A stretch of DNA of 64,000 nucleotides from Intestinibacter bartlettii (GCA_025148965.1 CP102273.1:1798001-1862000); one strand, 5' to 3'; counted from the stretch's first letter, positions 26,626 to 35,802 are shown. Made by a program: numbers and translations. Notes: generated by a model from the letters alone, not told the origin.

Positions 26626-26901
26626 CTATTCAATGATTTTTGGCACTTCTATTGCAGTGTCTCTCATTGTCTTTACATTTCTAAATAAGTCTTCTATTTC
26701 ACATTTTTTAGGAATGTCTTTTCTAGTTACTAAAACTGTTGGTCTTTTTTCTACAACATCGTCTAGGTCTAGAGCATCTAGTGTTTTAAATTGTTCTAAT
26801 ATATTTTCAAATTCTTTTGCAAATTTTTCAGCTTCATCTTCTTCAAAATGTAGCTTAGCTAATTGTGCGATGTATTTAACTTCATCTTTACTAATTGCCA
26901 T
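26626..26901 (-). CDS. gatC: Asp/Glu-tRNA amidotransferase subunit C
   Basis: Small subunit (91 aa) that wraps around GatA and stabilises the complex. The pattern ISKDEVKYIAQLAKLHFEE, then LDALDLDDVVEKRP and MRDTAIEVPKII, is standard for GatC. It sits 59 bases after aspS and 12 before gatA, so the four genes are read as one unit. Confidence 0.97.
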   Translation of the reverse strand: MAISKDEVKYIAQLAKLHFEEDEAEKFAKEFENILEQFKTLDALDLDDVVEKRPTVLVTRKDIPKKCEIEDLFRNVKTMRDTAIEVPKIIE

Positions 26902-26960
26902 AATATCTTCTCCTTTTTATTTGGATTTTGAGTAAGTTTTATATTTTACCATAATTTATT

Positions 26961-28271
26961 TTATGGAGTTAATCTCTTCATATCTCTTGGTACTAGTGTC
27001 GCTTCTCTTATATTTGAAAGTTTTAATATTTTCATAGTAAGTCTTTCAAGTCCTATAGCAAATCCTCCATGTGGTGGCATTCCATATTTAAATGTATCAA
27101 GATAGAAATCAAAGTCTTCTGGATTTAATCCAAATTTGATTATATTTTCTTTTAACATTTCATAGTCGTTTATTCTTTGACCACCTGTAGTTATTTCAAG
27201 TCCATCATATATTAAGTCAAAACTCTTTGTTAATGTTTTATCCTCATCATCAGGCATAGTATACATCGGTCTTTTTGCCACTGGATATTTAGTTAAAAAT
27301 ACAAATTCTGTACCATATTCTTTTTTAACGTAATCACAAATTAATTCTTCACCTTTTGCATCTATATTTCCAATTGGTGATTTTTTATTGTATTTTTCAA
27401 GAAGTATTTTGTGAGCTTCTTCTAAAGTTATTCTTGGTATTTTAACTTCATTTGGAAGTTCTACTTTATACATTTCTAATTCTTTTTTACAAACTTTATT
27501 TAGATGTTTAAATAAGTAATCTAAGAAACCTTCTTCTAAGTCCATAAGTTCGAATTCATCTTTTATAAATCCCATTTCAACATCTAAACTTACATATTCA
27601 TTTAAATGTCTCCAAGTATTATGAAGCTCAGCTCTATATGCATGACCTATTTCATATACTCTTTCAAAACCTGCCCCTACCATCATTTGTTTATAAAATT
27701 GTGGTGATTGAGCTAAGAAAGATCTTCTATCAAAGTAATTTACTGTAAACATTTCAGAGCCACCTTCAGTAGATGAATCTATAATTTTTGCAGTATGTAT
27801 TTGTTCAAAGTTTTTAGATCTTAGATAATCTCTAAAAGCTTGTTCTATTTCATTTTGAACTTTAAATATTGCACGTATTTCTGGTCTTCTAAGTGCTATT
27901 GTTCTGTGATCTAATTGTGTTTCTAAAGCCGCTTTATTTTTATAGCTGTTTATTTCAAATGGAAGTTTATCATAATATGTTCTTCCTAGTATTTTAATTT
28001 CATCTACAATTATTTCTATTCCACCTGGAGCCTTTTCATTTTTGCTTTTTTTACCTATTACTTCTATCGCATTTTCAAGTTTTAATCCTTCAATTTGTTC
28101 TTTATTTGTAACAAGTTGTATTATTCCACTTTTATCTCTTAATTTTACAAACACTATATTGCTCAAGTCAATTATTTTATAAACCCATCCTCTAAGTAAT
28201 ATAGTTTCATCTTGCGAGTCTTTTACTTCGCTTATAAAAGTTCTTTCTAATGTTTTATCTACTATCTGCAT
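26961..28271 (-). CDS. aspS: Archaeal-type aspartyl-tRNA synthetase, probably non-discriminating
   Basis: Class II synthetase charging tRNA(Asp) and, if non-discriminating, tRNA(Asn). The protein is 436 aa, lacking the bacterial insertion domain, so it is the short archaeal/AspRS2 type. Seen: OB-fold GWVYKIIDLSNIVFVKLRDK, motif 2 region AYRAELHNTWRHLNEY, FLAQSPQFYKQM, and motif 3 GGFAIGLERLTM. By hand alignment to archaeal enzymes, the positions that enforce Asp specificity (Trp26 and Lys85 in Thermococcus) are Tyr and Pro here; Pro at the second is typical of non-discriminating enzymes. ATG 28271 is preferred to GTG 28280, which overlaps the AAGGGTG site. Linkage to gatCAB and an Asn-type T-box support dual charging. 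Confidence 0.93.
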   Translation of the reverse strand: MQIVDKTLERTFISEVKDSQDETILLRGWVYKIIDLSNIVFVKLRDKSGIIQLVTNKEQIEGLKLENAIEVIGKKSKNEKAPGGIEIIVDEIKILGRTYYDKLPFEINSYKNKAALETQLDHRTIALRRPEIRAIFKVQNEIEQAFRDYLRSKNFEQIHTAKIIDSSTEGGSEMFTVNYFDRRSFLAQSPQFYKQMMVGAGFERVYEIGHAYRAELHNTWRHLNEYVSLDVEMGFIKDEFELMDLEEGFLDYLFKHLNKVCKKELEMYKVELPNEVKIPRITLEEAHKILLEKYNKKSPIGNIDAKGEELICDYVKKEYGTEFVFLTKYPVAKRPMYTMPDDEDKTLTKSFDLIYDGLEITTGGQRINDYEMLKENIIKFGLNPEDFDFYLDTFKYGMPPHGGFAIGLERLTMKILKLSNIREATLVPRDMKRLTP

Positions 28272-28333
28272 AACTTTCACCCTTTCTATAATACTAATAT
28301 TATTTATTCCCCTTAATTTTTTGAATTAAAAAA

Positions 28334-28560
28334 CCCGTCTCTATACTATCGTATAGGGACGGGATAACTTCCGCGGTACCACCCTAGTTGGCAAAAAGCC
28401 CAACTCTGTAAAGTACTATTATACTTTTTCTCCTTTAACGGTGAGACTCCGTTTAGCTTTACTCTTACAAAATGTAATTTCTTCTAACCACTCCAAAGCG
28501 TTGTTTCAACTTAAGTATCATATAGGCTTCCACCACTTCCTACTCTCTGTAAATCAAACT
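28334..28560 (-). promoter_or_regulatory. T-box leader of aspS-gatCAB, specifier AAC (Asn)
   Basis: The conserved antiterminator bulge AGGGTGGTACCGCGG is at 28371-28385 and the terminator CCCGTC...GACGGG with T run at 28334-28363 (minus strand). Stem I begins with AGAGAGTAGG. Aligning Stem I with the trpP leader in this window places the specifier directly before GC(C/T)T; here it is AAC at 28500-28502, an Asn codon. An overlapping GAA (Glu) lies just before it. Uncharged tRNA(Asn) would thus turn on aspS-gatCAB. T-box identity is certain; the specifier comes from hand alignment. Confidence 0.9.
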
Positions 28561-28613
28561 TAAATTTACTTTCTTTTTCATTGCATTTTTTTATTAACTT
28601 TTATTATGTATAC

Positions 28614-28642
28614 ATTGTAGACTAAAAAAATATTATTTGCAA
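28614..28642 (-). promoter_or_regulatory. Promoter of the aspS-gatCAB operon
   Basis: On the minus strand TTGCAA (28637-28642) and TACAAT (28614-28619) are separated by exactly 17 bases, directly upstream of the T-box leader. Confidence 0.75.
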
Positions 28643-28753
28643 CCAGATTTTGTATTTTTTTCATATTTTTTTAATTTTCTCTAAATTTATATATATATTA
28701 TATCTGTTTTTTAGTATTTTATACATTTTATATATGATTTTATATTAAAATTG

Positions 28754-28768
28754 TAATAATAATTATCA
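28754..28768 (+). promoter_or_regulatory. Possible Fur-type 7-1-7 site
   Basis: TAATAATAATTATCA matches TGATAAT-N-ATTATCA at 13 of 14 defined positions. It lies between the divergent aspS leader and the GNAT gene, 114 bases before the latter. Low-complexity AT sequence around it means chance is a real explanation. Confidence 0.3.
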
Positions 28769-28881
28769 ATAAAATATAAAAACTATATATTCTTATTCTA
28801 AGTTGATTTAATACTATCCATATTTTAATTAGATATGATATAATAGTTAGCAAAATTCAAATTTTTGGGAGGAATATTTTC

Positions 28882-29388
28882 ATGATAATTAGAAATGCAA
28901 ACATTATAGATATAGAAAATATTGCAAATTTATATATTACAAATTGGAAAAATACATATAGTGAATTACTTCCTCAAGATTTTTTAGATAGTCTGACGGT
29001 AAATTCGGCTATATATAAATGGAGTAACTATTTAAATAGTGAAAATAATAAATTATTTGTAGCTTATGATGAGAATACCTTCTTAGGATTTGTTGCATCT
29101 AAAGTCGATGATGAAGATGCACATTGGTGGTATTTAGATTCACTTCATGTAAATAAAAATGCTAGAGGTCATGGAGTTGGCACAAAGTTAATTTATGAAG
29201 TTGGTAAATATGCATTAACTAATAATTATAAAAGTATGAGTATTTGTATTGTATGTGGAAATGACAATGCCGGAAATCTCTATAAAAAACTCGGTGCTAC
29301 TCACTATAAGTACTTTGTAGATGATTTTGGTGGCACTAAATCAAATTCACAGAAATTAGTTTGGAGGGATTTAAGTATTTTTAAATAA
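28882..29388 (+). CDS. GNAT-family N-acetyltransferase
   Basis: Cytoplasmic acetyl-CoA-dependent acetyltransferase, 168 aa. The family layout is clear: IRNANIIDIENIANLYITNW at the N-terminus, the strand FLGFVASKVDDEDAHWWYLD, the acetyl-CoA loop VNKNARGHGVGTKLIYEVG (R-x-x-G-x-G/A type), and NDNAGNLYKKLGA at the end. GGGAGG ribosome site. Monocistronic, closed by a strong terminator. Substrate (antibiotic, polyamine or protein N-terminus) cannot be told from sequence. Confidence 0.9.
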   Translation: MIIRNANIIDIENIANLYITNWKNTYSELLPQDFLDSLTVNSAIYKWSNYLNSENNKLFVAYDENTFLGFVASKVDDEDAHWWYLDSLHVNKNARGHGVGTKLIYEVGKYALTNNYKSMSICIVCGNDNAGNLYKKLGATHYKYFVDDFGGTKSNSQKLVWRDLSIFK

Positions 29389-29436
29389 TTTTACTTAATA
29401 AAATTTATTATATTATATTTAAATGACCTTTTTATT

Positions 29437-29470
29437 AAGTATAGGATATGATTTTACATATCCTATACTT
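29437..29470. terminator. Bidirectional terminator between GNAT and rubrerythrin genes
   Basis: AAGTATAGGATATG and CATATCCTATACTT form a 14-base perfect stem with a six-base loop between convergent genes. Confidence 0.9.
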
Positions 29471-29478
29471 TGTATATA

Positions 29479-30033
29479 TTATTTTTTATATTCTCCAAAA
29501 TATCTTTCTAAAAGTCCTAAAAATGCTTTACCATGTCTTGCTTCATCTTTACACATTTCATGAATTGTATCATGTATAGCATCAAGACCTAATTCTTTTG
29601 CTTTTTTAGCTATTTTTAATTTTCCTTCTGCAGCTCCATATTCAGCTTCAACTCTAGCACTTAAATTAGCTTTTGTACATGGCTCTACTACCTCACCTAA
29701 AAGCTCTGCTATTTTTGCAGCATGTAATGCTTCTTCAGCTGCTATTTTGTCGTAAGTAACCCCTACTTCAGGATAGCCTTCTCTATCTGCAACTCTACCC
29801 ATAGCTAAATACATCCCTACTTCTGTGCATTCGCCTATAAAGTGTGCTCTTAAATCTTCTAATAAATCTTCATCAATTCCTTTTGCACATCCCACATGAT
29901 GTTCATCTGCCCAATCTAATTTATCTTTCTTTTCTACGAATTTGTCACTATTTACACCACACACTGGACATTTTTCTGGTGGTTCTTCACCTTCATATAT
30001 GTATCCACAAACTGTACATACCCATTTTTTCAT
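29479..30033 (-). CDS. rbr: Reverse rubrerythrin
   Basis: Peroxide-reducing non-haem iron protein of anaerobes, 184 aa. The rubredoxin-type Fe(Cys)4 site comes first ([12 protein letters not shown] and EKCPVCGV), followed by the ferritin-like di-iron domain with [34 protein letters not shown], and [13 protein letters not shown] carrying the Glu and His ligands. Domain order is the reverse of classical rubrerythrin, as in clostridial revRbr. NAD(P)H-linked electron delivery via other proteins is usual. Control by PerR is common for the family, but I see only a weak half-site upstream. Confidence 0.95.
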   Translation of the reverse strand: MKKWVCTVCGYIYEGEEPPEKCPVCGVNSDKFVEKKDKLDWADEHHVGCAKGIDEDLLEDLRAHFIGECTEVGMYLAMGRVADREGYPEVGVTYDKIAAEEALHAAKIAELLGEVVEPCTKANLSARVEAEYGAAEGKLKIAKKAKELGLDAIHDTIHEMCKDEARHGKAFLGLLERYFGEYKK

Positions 30034-30213
30034 ATTAAATCTCTCCTTTATTTTTTCTTAAGAATAGATATAAAAAAATTATCATATTTATTTATATATT
30101 CTTTTATGTATCTTTACATATTACATAAATTATTTACATCTAATTCTAGGTATATTTTGGACTAATTTCTCAAAAAATATACACGAATATATAATTTATC
30201 TAAGGAGGTTTCT

Positions 30214-30825
30214 ATGAACTTTCTCAATATTTTTTTAACTGGATTCGCTCTTTCTATGGATGCATTTGCAGTTTCTGTAACTAAAGGCATAACCCTAAAA
30301 AACATAAATTCTAAAATTGCCTTTAAAATTGCTTTTTCCTTCGGTTTTTTTCAAGGTGTAATGCCTCTTATCGGATGGTTTTTAGGAATTAGATTTGAAT
30401 CTTACATAAAATCTATAGATCATTGGATTGCTTTTTTCTTATTAGGTTTTATAGGCCTTAAAATGATTTTTGAAGCATTAGAAAGCAACAAAATAGACTT
30501 TAAAAATGAAGCTGAAAAAAACACTTATATGCAAAGTATAGCAACTATAGACAACAAAGAAATCCTTGTATTATCAATAGCTACAAGTATAGATGCTCTT
30601 GCAGTCGGCGTAAGTTTTGCATTTTTAAGTATTTCAATCTTTCCCGTTTGCTTTAGTATTTTTCTTATAACTTTAATAGTATGCTTCTTAGGTGTATTAA
30701 TCGGTAAAAAACTTGGCTCTGTGTTTAAAAATTATGCACAAATTGTAGGAGGAGTTATTTTAGTATTTATAGGTATTAGTATATTAAACGAACATACTCA
30801 TTTTATTTCTAAATTCTTTTATTAA
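30214..30825 (+). CDS. mntP: Manganese efflux pump MntP
   Basis: Membrane exporter with six helices, 203 aa. The two family repeats are visible: GFALSMDAFAVSVTKGI at the N-terminus and SIATSIDALAVGVSFAF after the central loop, each with the conserved Asp used for Mn2+. AGGAGG ribosome site at good spacing. Many mntP genes are controlled by a yybP-ykoY riboswitch; nothing resembling it is seen in the 180 bases upstream. Single gene converging on alr. Confidence 0.94.
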   Translation: MNFLNIFLTGFALSMDAFAVSVTKGITLKNINSKIAFKIAFSFGFFQGVMPLIGWFLGIRFESYIKSIDHWIAFFLLGFIGLKMIFEALESNKIDFKNEAEKNTYMQSIATIDNKEILVLSIATSIDALAVGVSFAFLSISIFPVCFSIFLITLIVCFLGVLIGKKLGSVFKNYAQIVGGVILVFIGISILNEHTHFISKFFY

Positions 30826-30875
30826 ATTATAAGACATGCTATTTTATGTAAAACTTTTCTATCTCTTAATAAATA

Positions 30876-30915
30876 AAAATGCCTAAACACAAATATTTTG
30901 TACTTAGGCATTTTT
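30876..30915. terminator. Bidirectional terminator between mntP and alr
   Basis: AAAATGCCTAA pairs with TTAGGCATTTT; A and T runs on both flanks suit convergent transcription. Confidence 0.85.
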
Positions 30916-30942
30916 ATTTCTATATTTAATTTATTATCTATC

Positions 30943-32112
30943 TTATAAATGATATACTCTCTTAACCCTTTCACCTATAACACTTAATGTTTCATTAGTT
31001 ATAGTATTGCTAAGTAAACTTATTTGGTTTACAGATAAGTAATTATCGCCATCTTGTCCTATTAAAGTAACTGTATCTCCTTCTTTTACATCTATTCCAG
31101 ATACGTCTATCATCATTTGGTCCATGCAAACATTACCTATTTGTCTTGCATATTTTCCATTTACTAAAACTTTCATATCTTTTTTAGATACAAGTCTTGA
31201 TAAACCATCTGCATATCCTATAGTTACTGTTGCAACTTTTATAGTTTCTGTAGCAGTGAAGTTGTTACCATATCCTACAGATTGTCCTGGAGTTACATCT
31301 TTAACCATTGCTACTTTACATCTTAATGAAAGTGGAGCTTCAAACTTCATTCCATTTGGTAAATTATCTAATGTATCATCTAGTGGATCTGATGGCACAC
31401 CATATAATATGATACCTGGTCTTGCTAAATCATAATGTAAATCTCTATATGTTACTATACCATAGCTATTTTGAAGATGTACATTACCAAGTTCAAATCC
31501 ATCAGCTTTTAATTTATTTATTACATAATCAAAGTTTGCTATTTGTTGTTTTGTAAACACTATATCAGCTTCTAATTTACTATCTGATCTAGATAAATGT
31601 GAGAATATACCTTCTACTTTTATATTATCTAAAGTGTATATTTTTTCAATTAAATCCATATGTTCTTTTGGTTCACCTAATCTATTCATACCTGTGTTTA
31701 ATTTTACATAACCTCTTACAGTTCCAGGTAATTTGCTTAATTCTTCAGCATATGCTTCATTTGCTAATGTTTGGCATAAATCATATTTGATTAAATCATC
31801 TTTTTGACAAGAAGGAGTCCATCCTAATATTATTATGTCGCCTTTTATGCCGCCTTCTCTAAGTTTTATAGCTTCTTCTATACAAGCAACAGCAAAATAT
31901 TTTATTCCTAAACTTTCAAAATATTTAGCTACTACTACATCCCCATGTCCGTAAGCATTTGCTTTTACTACACCAACTATTTGTACATCATCATGTAAAA
32001 GTTCTTTTATAACTTCTATATTATGTTTAAACTTAGATAAATCAATTTCTACCCAAGCTCTAAGTTTAGAAGTATCGATTTCCGCTTGGCTATTATAAAT
32101 TTTAGTTTCCAT
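30943..32112 (-). CDS. alr: Alanine racemase
   Basis: PLP enzyme making D-alanine for peptidoglycan, 389 aa. Signature VVGVVKANAYGHGDVVVAK holds the PLP lysine; the catalytic Tyr from the partner subunit is in SVGYGNNF, and VCMDQMMIDVSG is in the C-terminal beta domain. The first 15 residues extend slightly beyond many homologues, but the GGGGGAT ribosome site supports the start. Single gene. Confidence 0.96.
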   Translation of the reverse strand: METKIYNSQAEIDTSKLRAWVEIDLSKFKHNIEVIKELLHDDVQIVGVVKANAYGHGDVVVAKYFESLGIKYFAVACIEEAIKLREGGIKGDIIILGWTPSCQKDDLIKYDLCQTLANEAYAEELSKLPGTVRGYVKLNTGMNRLGEPKEHMDLIEKIYTLDNIKVEGIFSHLSRSDSKLEADIVFTKQQIANFDYVINKLKADGFELGNVHLQNSYGIVTYRDLHYDLARPGIILYGVPSDPLDDTLDNLPNGMKFEAPLSLRCKVAMVKDVTPGQSVGYGNNFTATETIKVATVTIGYADGLSRLVSKKDMKVLVNGKYARQIGNVCMDQMMIDVSGIDVKEGDTVTLIGQDGDNYLSVNQISLLSNTITNETLSVIGERVKRVYHL

Positions 32113-32169
32113 ATTGATCCCCCTTGATATTGTAAATACCGTTGTTTTGAAAGTAAGTTTTATTTAAAA

Positions 32170-32213
32170 TAAATATGCTATAACCTACTTTTAAGTAAAT
32201 TATAGCATATTTT
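32170..32213. terminator. Hairpin between the small membrane protein gene and alr
   Basis: AAATATGCTATAA pairs with TTATAGCATATTT across a 16-base loop. The T run is best on the plus strand, but on the minus strand it may still stop transcription into alr. Confidence 0.6.
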
Positions 32214-32270
32214 TCCAAACTCAATCACATTTTTTTAATAATTCTTAAAATTAAATAAATAATACTTTAT

Positions 32271-32319
32271 AATGATAATTATCTTAAAAAAGAATATACT
32301 TTTTAATATAATTATCATT
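32271..32319 (-). terminator. Long AT-only hairpin downstream of the small membrane protein gene
   Basis: AATGATAATTAT followed by CTTAAAAAAG folds on CTTTTTAAT and ATAATTATCATT, giving a stem of about 20 pairs with a short loop and hardly any G/C. It lies 8 bases after the stop codon of the gene at 32327. Each arm contains a Fur-like half-site (TGATAAT). Confidence 0.55.
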
Positions 32320-32326
32320 TTACCAA

Positions 32327-32623
32327 TTAATACATATGATTGTCTTTAGATTCATTTTCTTTTGTAAGTCTTCTTGAGTTGAATTCATCTACTTTTTCTT
32401 TTAACTCTATATCTTCATCATTTTCAGAAGTTTTATTGTACTCTTCTTGATCTCTTAATTTTCTTTCTTGTATTTCAAATTCTTGTATCTGTTTTTCTAT
32501 TTTTCTACATTTCATTTTTTTAAATATTTTTATAGCGAAAATAGAAGCAGCAACTATTATTCCACCTGCTATCATACCTTCATAGCAAGCCATTTTATTT
32601 TTTTTATTATCACAACAAAACAT
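32327..32623 (-). CDS. Small membrane-anchored protein, unknown
   Basis: 98 aa from the ATG at 32623; the GTG just before it lies next to GAGGTG and is less likely. The N-terminus is short and Cys-containing (MFCCDNKK), then one membrane helix (MIAGGIIVAASIFAIKIF), then a charged, helical tail with KIEKQIQEFEIQERKLRDQ and acidic stretches. No family recognised. The short Cys motif is not a lipobox because it precedes the helix. Probably a cytoplasm-facing anchor or a small regulator. Confidence 0.65.
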   Translation of the reverse strand: MFCCDNKKNKMACYEGMIAGGIIVAASIFAIKIFKKMKCRKIEKQIQEFEIQERKLRDQEEYNKTSENDEDIELKEKVDEFNSRRLTKENESKDNHMY

Positions 32624-32705
32624 CACTAATCACCTCATTTGCTTGGATTAGTAGTAGTATTTGTATTTATGAAAATAATATTTTATATAAAATAAAGCAA
32701 TACTA

Positions 32706-34769
32706 TCAACTAATATCAGACATTTCTAGATTTACCTTTTCTTCTAGATGTTGCATATCATATATTTGTTCTAGATTGTTTTGACTATTTGATTTTTTGA
32801 AAATTAGTCGTACAGTCGTACCTTTATCGACTTCGCTTTTAATTTCTATTTTGCCACCTAAAGCATCTACTAGTTTTTTTACTATACTAAGTCCTATACC
32901 ACTGCCTTCTTTTATTGCAGCATTTTTATTGTCAAATCTTTCAAATCTGTCAAATATAATATCTACTTTGTCCTTTGGAATTCCTACTCCAGTATCGCTT
33001 ACTTCGATATGTACTTCTTCATTTTTATCTTTTACAACTACATCTATATTTCCATTTACTTTATTGTATTTTATAGCATTGGAAAGTATATTTAATATTA
33101 TTCTCTCTAATTGCTCTACATCTATATCACAATAAAGCTCTTCTTCTTCTGTATCAAAAATTATATTTATATTTTTACTTTTAGCAAAATTCACAACAGA
33201 AATTGTAATATCTTCTACTATTGCTACGATATTTACACATTTTAAATTAAACTCTAATTTATTATTTTCTAGTTTTGTAGAATCTATAAAGTTATTTATA
33301 AGTCTTATTAATCTGTTGCAATTTTTCTTTATAATTTTATTAAACTCTAAGATACTACCATAATTTCCTTTTTGTAAATTTAAATCTTGTATTTGTACTG
33401 TGGAATATATTACGTTTACAGGTGTTTTAAATTCATGAGAAATATTTGATAAGACTTCATCTCTTGCTTTTTCCATTACATCTCTTAATTCTAATTCTTT
33501 TTCTGCATTTTCTAATTTAATTTTATCTTCTCTATTGTTTATTATAGAAACTTGGAAAATTTTTTCATGTACATTTTCATAAAATCTTATTTCCTCTGCA
33601 TCAAAAACAACTCCATTATATGAAAATTTAGTATAAATTATTTTTTTATCAGTATCATTCTCATTTAAAGATTTTAATATATCAGTATATTTTCCTCTTT
33701 CAGGCTCATACACTAAATCCAATATCGATTTATTTATTAATTTTTCATCTGATTTTAAATTAAACAATTCTAATGCTTTGTTATTAGCAAACATTATTTT
33801 TCGGTTAGAAGATATTAATATACCACCTGGCATATTTTTCAAAAGCTGTTCGTATATTATTTTGTAGTATTCCATATTAAAATTTACTACTTCAAGAGTC
33901 TCTATATTTTTTTGTAATTTTTCTTTTTCATCTAGTAAATTATAGTATAAATGCCTATTTGGTCTTTTTATTATATCCCTAAAACAAATAGTATATACTA
34001 TGTATACGTGTATAAACTCTAAAATAATTAAAGTTATGCAGTTAAGTTTGTTTATAAATAGCAATTTCTGGCCTACATCTACAAAATCCACTCCCCCAAA
34101 AAATACCATTATTAATATTCTTCCAATTCTGCATAAAAACATTAATCTTAGATCTTTAACTATTTTATAATTGTAGAATTTATCATTTAGCTTTTCTAAA
34201 TGCAGTAAATTATATATATATCCCATTATAAGAACAATACATAATATATTTTTTACAATAGAATACCTTCCACCTACATACATATTAGGTAGTATATTGG
34301 TCCATGTTATGAGTATATACATTATCGGTATAAGTATCATAATCATATGTATAACATTATTAAATATATTGTTTTTCTTTTTATTGACATATACATATAT
34401 AAATGATGTATACAGTATTGTCTGGATTGCTAAGTTCAGTACTGTCATTTGAACTTCTTGATTTTGAACTTCTTGATTAAGTGTACTATGTCCCAAATTG
34501 TCAAATACATATATTGCAAATAGTATTTTTAATACTGCAACTATTCCAAAAATTCTAGCTAAATCTTTATAGATTTTTTCTTGTGCTGTACTTAATGTAA
34601 CAACACTTATAATATATGCGAATAGTGCAACCACACCATTAATTATGACTAGAATTAAATACATATAATAAATATCCATGTCTCGTAAAATGGTAAAAAA
34701 AGCGCATATTATTAAAAAATAAATGCCAATAAAATCAATTAAATAACTATCTCTATCCAAAAATTTCAT
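32706..34769 (-). CDS. Membrane-bound PAS sensor histidine kinase (orphan)
   Basis: 687 aa from the ATG at 34769, which has a GGGGGAA ribosome site. Residues 1 to about 265 form eight or so membrane helices, resembling the MASE3-type sensor found in clostridia. A PAS domain follows (MPGGILISSNRKIMFANNKA), then HisKA with the phospho-acceptor in SNISHEFKTPVNV, and HATPase_c with NILSNAIKYNKVNG, DTGVGIPKDKVD and GSGIGLSIVKKLVDALGG. No response regulator gene is adjacent, so its partner is elsewhere. The many short helices suggest sensing of a hydrophobic or membrane-state signal, which is inference. Confidence 0.9.
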   Translation of the reverse strand: MKFLDRDSYLIDFIGIYFLIICAFFTILRDMDIYYMYLILVIINGVVALFAYIISVVTLSTAQEKIYKDLARIFGIVAVLKILFAIYVFDNLGHSTLNQEVQNQEVQMTVLNLAIQTILYTSFIYVYVNKKKNNIFNNVIHMIMILIPIMYILITWTNILPNMYVGGRYSIVKNILCIVLIMGYIYNLLHLEKLNDKFYNYKIVKDLRLMFLCRIGRILIMVFFGGVDFVDVGQKLLFINKLNCITLIILEFIHVYIVYTICFRDIIKRPNRHLYYNLLDEKEKLQKNIETLEVVNFNMEYYKIIYEQLLKNMPGGILISSNRKIMFANNKALELFNLKSDEKLINKSILDLVYEPERGKYTDILKSLNENDTDKKIIYTKFSYNGVVFDAEEIRFYENVHEKIFQVSIINNREDKIKLENAEKELELRDVMEKARDEVLSNISHEFKTPVNVIYSTVQIQDLNLQKGNYGSILEFNKIIKKNCNRLIRLINNFIDSTKLENNKLEFNLKCVNIVAIVEDITISVVNFAKSKNINIIFDTEEEELYCDIDVEQLERIILNILSNAIKYNKVNGNIDVVVKDKNEEVHIEVSDTGVGIPKDKVDIIFDRFERFDNKNAAIKEGSGIGLSIVKKLVDALGGKIEIKSEVDKGTTVRLIFKKSNSQNNLEQIYDMQHLEEKVNLEMSDIS

Positions 34770-34985
34770 AAAAGTTCCCCCCATAAGCACTCTACCAATA
34801 GAGTTAATTATGTTTTTCTTTTTATCTGCATATTTATATGTTATATTTCTTTGACTAACATTTGCAATAGTTTTTTAGTTTTTATCTCAATCTTTGTACA
34901 AAGTTATTGTATTATTAATTATTAAATACCCATAATTTAACTTTTGAAACATTTTGTTAGAATTTTTTAATCTTTCTTATAATTT

Positions 34986-35022
34986 AAAAAGAATATCATA
35001 ATTAAATTACAATATTCTTTTT
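34986..35022 (-). terminator. Terminator after trpP
   Basis: AAAAAGAATAT pairs with ATATTCTTTTT around a 15-base AT loop, 30 bases after the trpP stop. Confidence 0.65.
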
Positions 35023-35052
35023 AATGTATAATATTTAATTATTTTAAATCTA

Positions 35053-35604
35053 TTAAACGTTTAATACTGCTTTTTGAACAGTAATATTTACTATTTTGTA
35101 AATTAATACTCCAACTACTAAGTTTATAGCTACTGCTGGAACTACTACTGACATAAATAACATTGTGAAGTTTCCTGGAAGTCCTACTATTATTTGAGCT
35201 GCAGTTAAGAATATTGTACCACTTACAAAAGTTCCTATTACCATCATTATTCCTGTAACTATTAAATCTTTTACTTTATCTCCTAAATTTCTAACAAAAG
35301 GTAATCTATATGAAAGTGTCATAACTAAAAATATTATATTTGTAGTTAAGAATTTATCTATAACATTTGGTATTTGACCACCAGGGAATGCACTAGTCAT
35401 TCCTGCAAATATACCTGCTACAATTCCTGCTACTAAACATGTTTTATAACTATCTCTATTTATAACCATAAGTGTAAATAACATTATAAGTGTTGTATCT
35501 GGTTTAATTGTAAATATTGGTGGTGTTATTTGATGTAGCACTAACCCCATTGCTAATAATATTGCATTTAATGTTAATCTTCTCGTATTTGTATTTGTTC
35601 TCAT
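35053..35604 (-). CDS. trpP: Tryptophan transporter TrpP
   Basis: Small membrane transporter, 183 aa with about five helices. RRLTLNAILLAMGLVLHQI, then KPDTTLIMLFTLMVINRD and AFPGGQIPNVIDKFLTTNI are characteristic of the TrpP/YhaG family for tryptophan uptake. AGGAGG lies nine bases before the ATG. Upstream is a T-box leader with a TGG (Trp) specifier, which independently supports the substrate: low tryptophan would turn the importer on. Single gene. Confidence 0.93.
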   Translation of the reverse strand: MRTNTNTRRLTLNAILLAMGLVLHQITPPIFTIKPDTTLIMLFTLMVINRDSYKTCLVAGIVAGIFAGMTSAFPGGQIPNVIDKFLTTNIIFLVMTLSYRLPFVRNLGDKVKDLIVTGIMMVIGTFVSGTIFLTAAQIIVGLPGNFTMLFMSVVVPAVAINLVVGVLIYKIVNITVQKAVLNV

Positions 35605-35802
35605 TTTTTAAAATCCTCCTAAAATCTTTATTTTCATAATCTTCTCTAAATTCTTTATATTTTTTATCTATAAATCCTTTTAATGGAGTTCACAACATCT
35701 TCACACCTCCCCTTTCATTTATTTTTAGTACTCGGTATAAATTTCTAAACATATCTCAAAAGCTCTACAATATTTTTAAAAACTTTTTTTGAAATTAAAA
35801 AA

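Noticed and set aside
32271-32319. Fur box candidate between the small membrane protein and alr genes
   Set aside because: The TGATAAT halves are arms of a long hairpin after a stop codon and better explained as a terminator.
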